This document shows, piece by piece, positions 13,235 through 15,693 of a stretch of 15,693 nucleotides of DNA; within the stretch, counting starts at the first letter, position 1; every line of letters begins with the position of its first letter. The stretch comes from UBA12151 sp964600645. Its GTDB lineage: Bacteria; Patescibacteriota; Minisyncoccia; Moranbacterales; UBA9337. Under the pieces are notes generated by a model. It saw only the letters and a program-made list of their open reading frames with translations, searched no databases and was not told the origin of the DNA. The translations under genes were made by a program, and so were the position numbers. The stretch spans positions 1-15,693 of the forward strand of contig CAZRJL010000022.1 in assembly GCA_964600645.1 (NCBI GenBank), written 5' to 3'.

Positions 13235-14548
13235 TGGCGCAATGAAAGGCTTCTTTCTCCATTCTCTTGATTGACGACACAACAATTCACGCGCGTCAAA
13301 TTTTTTTTCCATAATTTCCTCGACAATTTTTTCCATCCGCATCGACTGCGAACCTTTCACTAAAATCAGATCATTTCGCTCAACGATTTTTTTCAGTTCT
13401 CTTGCGCAAGAAACCGGATCGGAAAAATACAAAACTTTTTTTTCATCCATATCCATTCTTCCATTCGATCTCAAATAATCTTGTGTTGCTTCTTTCATTC
13501 TCCGTCCCACCGCAAAAAACAATTCTGCTCCGGATGAAAAAACTTCCGCGACGACTTCAAAATGCCTTCTTTCCGATTCCTTTCCCAACTCCAACATATC
13601 TCCCAAAACAACGATTTTTCTGCGCGCCGAAACTGTCGCCAGAGCTCGCAGTGCCGCCAGAGCAGAAGTCGGAGAAGAATTATATGTATCGTCAACTATA
13701 TTAATTTCATTTTTTCCCTCAAGCAAATTCATTCTTCCACAAGGTGGGAAAAAATTTTCCAGCGACTGCGCCATCTCAACCAAATTTATGCGAAATTGCA
13801 TTCCTACCGAAACAGCCGCCAGCACGGCATACACTTGATGAAACGCCAAGATGTGCGGCAATCTGAAGGGAACTATCTTTCCTTGATGATTGAGCTTAAA
13901 ACTGATTCCGGAAATTTTCCTGTCGGAATAATTAAAATTAGCGTCAGTCGCTTGCACATCCGCTCCTTCCTGAAAACCGAAAATAACAATTCTGCCAGAA
14001 AAACCATCTCTTACCTTAGTGATATTTTCATCATCACCATTAACAATTACCACACCTTCTTTTTTCACGCCTTCAGCCAACTTCCATTTTTCTTTGGCAA
14101 TATCTTCAAGACTGCCGAAAAATTCCTCGTGGCTGGAAGAAATATTGGTAATTACTCCCACATTCGGCGAAACAAAGGAAAGCAAATAATCCATATCCTG
14201 CGGACGATCAATCGCCATTTCAAGTACTAAAATTTCCGGATATTCCCATGGAAAAATCAACAAAAAAGCTCCTTTTGCAAAAACTCGCATCCATCCGAAA
14301 AACGAGGCGCCCCCACCCTCAGATCCTAAAACAGTAAGCGGAATTCCTATTTCATTGTTGTAGTTTTTCTCACTTCCCCGCACGCGAAATTTTGATCCCA
14401 AAACCAAAACTGTCGCTTCCTTGGCGGAAGTTTTTCCCACTGAACCAGTAATACCGACAATTTTCGGATCATATTTAGCAATAACTGCGCGCGCCAAAAA
14501 ACGCAACGCTTTTTCCAATATTTGAATTTTTTTTGATTTACTTTTCAT
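13232..14548 (-). CDS. murF: MurF-like Mur ligase lacking the usual N-terminal domain
   Basis: A 438-residue ATP-dependent ligase, most likely adding D-Ala-D-Ala to UDP-MurNAc-tripeptide in the cytosol. Visible features: P-loop GITGSVGKTSAKEA (32-45), a Mur-type LEMAIDRPQDMDYL segment, NISSSHEEFFGS (the catalytic loop seen in MurF as N-x-H-x-E-x-G), VNGDDEN, and DDTYNSSPTSALAALRAL, the diagnostic MurF asparagine motif. In classical MurF the P-loop lies near residue 107; here it begins at residue 32, so the UDP-MurNAc-binding domain 1 is missing. A ~30-residue hydrophobic insert (FFGWMRVFAKGAFLL...) precedes LEMAIDRP. The ATG at 14548 is preferred, but a TTG at 14560 is possible. It is downstream of ftsI in a division/cell-wall cluster. 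Another Mur-ligase-like role is possible. Confidence 0.85.
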   Translation of the reverse strand: MKSKSKKIQILEKALRFLARAVIAKYDPKIVGITGSVGKTSAKEATVLVLGSKFRVRGSEKNYNNEIGIPLTVLGSEGGGASFFGWMRVFAKGAFLLIFPWEYPEILVLEMAIDRPQDMDYLLSFVSPNVGVITNISSSHEEFFGSLEDIAKEKWKLAEGVKKEGVVIVNGDDENITKVRDGFSGRIVIFGFQEGADVQATDANFNYSDRKISGISFKLNHQGKIVPFRLPHILAFHQVYAVLAAVSVGMQFRINLVEMAQSLENFFPPCGRMNLLEGKNEINIVDDTYNSSPTSALAALRALATVSARRKIVVLGDMLELGKESERRHFEVVAEVFSSGAELFFAVGRRMKEATQDYLRSNGRMDMDEKKVLYFSDPVSCARELKKIVERNDLILVKGSQSMRMEKIVEEIMEKKFDARELLCRQSREWRKKPFIAP

Positions 14549-14570
14549 AAACGCATACAAAAAATTTTAC

Positions 14571-14605
14571 TCTCTACTTCTTAATTCTTAATTCCTACTT
14601 CTTGA
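14571..14605. repeat. Five-unit heptanucleotide array across the ftsI stop codon
   Basis: Consecutive 7-mers: TCTCTAC (14571-14577), TTCTTAA (14578-14584), TTCTTAA (14585-14591), TTCCTAC (14592-14598) and TTCTTGA (14599-14605). They encode the last residues and TAA stop of FtsI and part of the gap before murF. Confidence 0.75.
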
Positions 14606-15693
14606 TACATATCTTGTTCCACAAACTCCGTCGGTTTAACATCATAATACTCCAATAAAAATTTCATTATTCTTCCGAAAGCCGGAGCCGCGCTAGACTC
14701 CGCCCACTGAACATCTTTTGGATTAGTTATTTTCACCAAAACCGTAAACATTGGATCATCCAGCGGAGCAAAACCGACAAAAGATCCTATTGTTATTCCT
14801 TCTTCATATCCCTTGGAATCCTTTTTTGCCACTTGAGCGGTTCCGGTTTTTCCTCCGACCAAATATCCCGAAACATCCGCCCGCTTACCATGCCCGTTCG
14901 TCACAACGTTACGAAGCATTTGCGATACTTTTTTTGCCGTTTCTTCAGTAACAACCCTTCGAACTTCCACAGGCGCAATATCATCCTCTTTTCCGTCCGT
15001 ATGGATTATCTTATCAATAATTTGCGGTTTCATCAAAATCCCACCGTTGGCAATCACTGAAAACGCATTTGCCATTTGAAGCGGGGTCGCGGTTATCCCT
15101 TGTCCGAATGACGCAGTAAAAAACTGAATATCCCGATTTATAGCCTCGAGATTACTTATATTCCCTGCAGATTCTCCCGGCAAGTCTATTCCGCTCTTCT
15201 CGCCAAAACCAAAACGACTCACATATTGAGAAAAATTTTTATTACCCACGGATTTTTCCACAAAAATTACTCCCGTATTAATCGACTCTTCCAAAACTTG
15301 AGTCATGGTCTGCTTTCCATACACCTTATCCTCGGAATTTTTAATCACATAGCCGGCTTCTTTTATATATCCATTGTCTACATATTCCGTATCCGGTTCA
15401 ATTTTTCCATTATCAATACCAACCGCCATAGTCACCGGCTTAAAAATAGAGCCTGGCTCATAGGGAATACTTATGGACGGATTTAGAAAAGTCGCCATAT
15501 CTTCCACATTCGAATATTCATTCGGATTAAAAGTCGGCCATCCCGCCATCGCTAAAATTTTTCCCGTTTTTGGCTGCATTACCAAAACAGCTCCATCATC
15601 CGCTCCGTGTTTCTCCATCGTTTCTCGCAATATTTTTTCCACCTCATATTGCACCGCATAATCCATTGTAAGAACAAGATCCACTCCCTGCTT
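14581..15693 (-). CDS. ftsI: Class B penicillin-binding protein, FtsI/SpoVD type (5' end outside window)
   Basis: The C-terminal ~370 residues of a cell-wall transpeptidase that cross-links peptidoglycan outside the membrane, most likely at the division septum. The three penicillin-binding motifs are present in order: SXXK in EPGSIFKP (Ser codon 15450-15448), SXN in ESINTG (Ser codon 15285-15283) and KTG in GGKTGTAQ (14850-14842). The supporting segments FNPNEYSN and SFGQGITATPLQMA are typical of FtsI and relatives. The frame is open to the window end (15693), so the GTG at 15684 is not a start; the missing part should hold the membrane anchor and dimerisation domain. It is followed by the murF-like gene after a gap of 20-32 bp, the usual cell-wall cluster order. 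Its C-terminal tail (VGIKN) is encoded by 7-bp repeats. Confidence 0.95.
   Translation of the reverse strand, partial: KQGVDLVLTMDYAVQYEVEKILRETMEKHGADDGAVLVMQPKTGKILAMAGWPTFNPNEYSNVEDMATFLNPSISIPYEPGSIFKPVTMAVGIDNGKIEPDTEYVDNGYIKEAGYVIKNSEDKVYGKQTMTQVLEESINTGVIFVEKSVGNKNFSQYVSRFGFGEKSGIDLPGESAGNISNLEAINRDIQFFTASFGQGITATPLQMANAFSVIANGGILMKPQIIDKIIHTDGKEDDIAPVEVRRVVTEETAKKVSQMLRNVVTNGHGKRADVSGYLVGGKTGTAQVAKKDSKGYEEGITIGSFVGFAPLDDPMFTVLVKITNPKDVQWAESSAAPAFGRIMKFLLEYYDVKPTEFVEQDMYQEVGIKN

Noticed and set aside
13562..14230. A 222-codon plus-strand open frame.
   Set aside because: It lies antisense to the MurF-like gene and shows no domain, signal or ribosome site.
15682..15693. The GTG at 15684 as the start of the penicillin-binding protein.
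   Set aside because: The frame is open to the window edge and the encoded part begins in the middle of the transpeptidase region, so this is a gene cut by the window end.

Overview
The window looks like a chromosomal piece of an AT-rich bacterium of the Candidate Phyla Radiation (Patescibacteria), most likely a Parcubacteria/Moranbacteria-type lineage. This assignment is inference from gene content: a DUF4012 protein, a MurF-like ligase without its usual N-terminal domain, a very small GIY-YIG protein beside a tRNA, a Wzz-like protein without a kinase, and scattered 7-bp tandem repeats. TAA, TAG and TGA all end genes here, so recoding of TGA is not indicated.

Layout from left to right. (1) 26-3264, plus strand: a tight three-gene set with a large polytopic GT-C-like membrane protein, an unknown single-pass membrane protein and a small polytopic membrane protein. 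It converges on the next operon with a shared CTAG stop palindrome. (2) 3261-6979, minus strand, read rmlC-rmlB-rmlD-GT4: three of the four dTDP-L-rhamnose enzymes plus a glycosyltransferase, with a promoter upstream of rmlC. rmlA is not in the window. (3) 7090-7443, minus strand: an orphan CheY-like receiver with a strong Shine-Dalgarno site and its own terminator. (4) 7505-11968, minus strand, read beta-helix protein - GT4 - Wzz-like - DUF4012: a cell-surface glycan or envelope operon with a clear promoter and a strong bidirectional terminator upstream. (5) 12140-12770: an unusual tRNA locus. An intact tRNA-Glu(CTC) lies next to a GIY-YIG nuclease gene, and upstream of that is the 5' end of a second tRNA-Glu whose D-loop is split by a 54-bp GC-rich palindrome. 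(6) 12766-13231: a small SD-led hypothetical gene, dispersed-type repeats, terminators and one perfect DnaA box. (7) 13232-15693, minus strand: ftsI (5' end outside the window) and a MurF-like ligase, i.e. the end of a division/cell-wall cluster.

Taken together, regions 1-4 probably build and display a rhamnose-containing surface polysaccharide. The Rml enzymes supply dTDP-rhamnose, the GT4 enzymes assemble glycan in the cytoplasm, the Wzz-like protein may control chain length, the GT-C protein may modify lipid-linked sugars on the outer face, and DUF4012 and the beta-helix protein act outside the membrane. The most unusual structures are the tRNA-Glu / palindrome / GIY-YIG locus, the family of 7-bp tandem repeats at four places (two of them spanning stop codons), and a Cys3-His insertion in RmlD.
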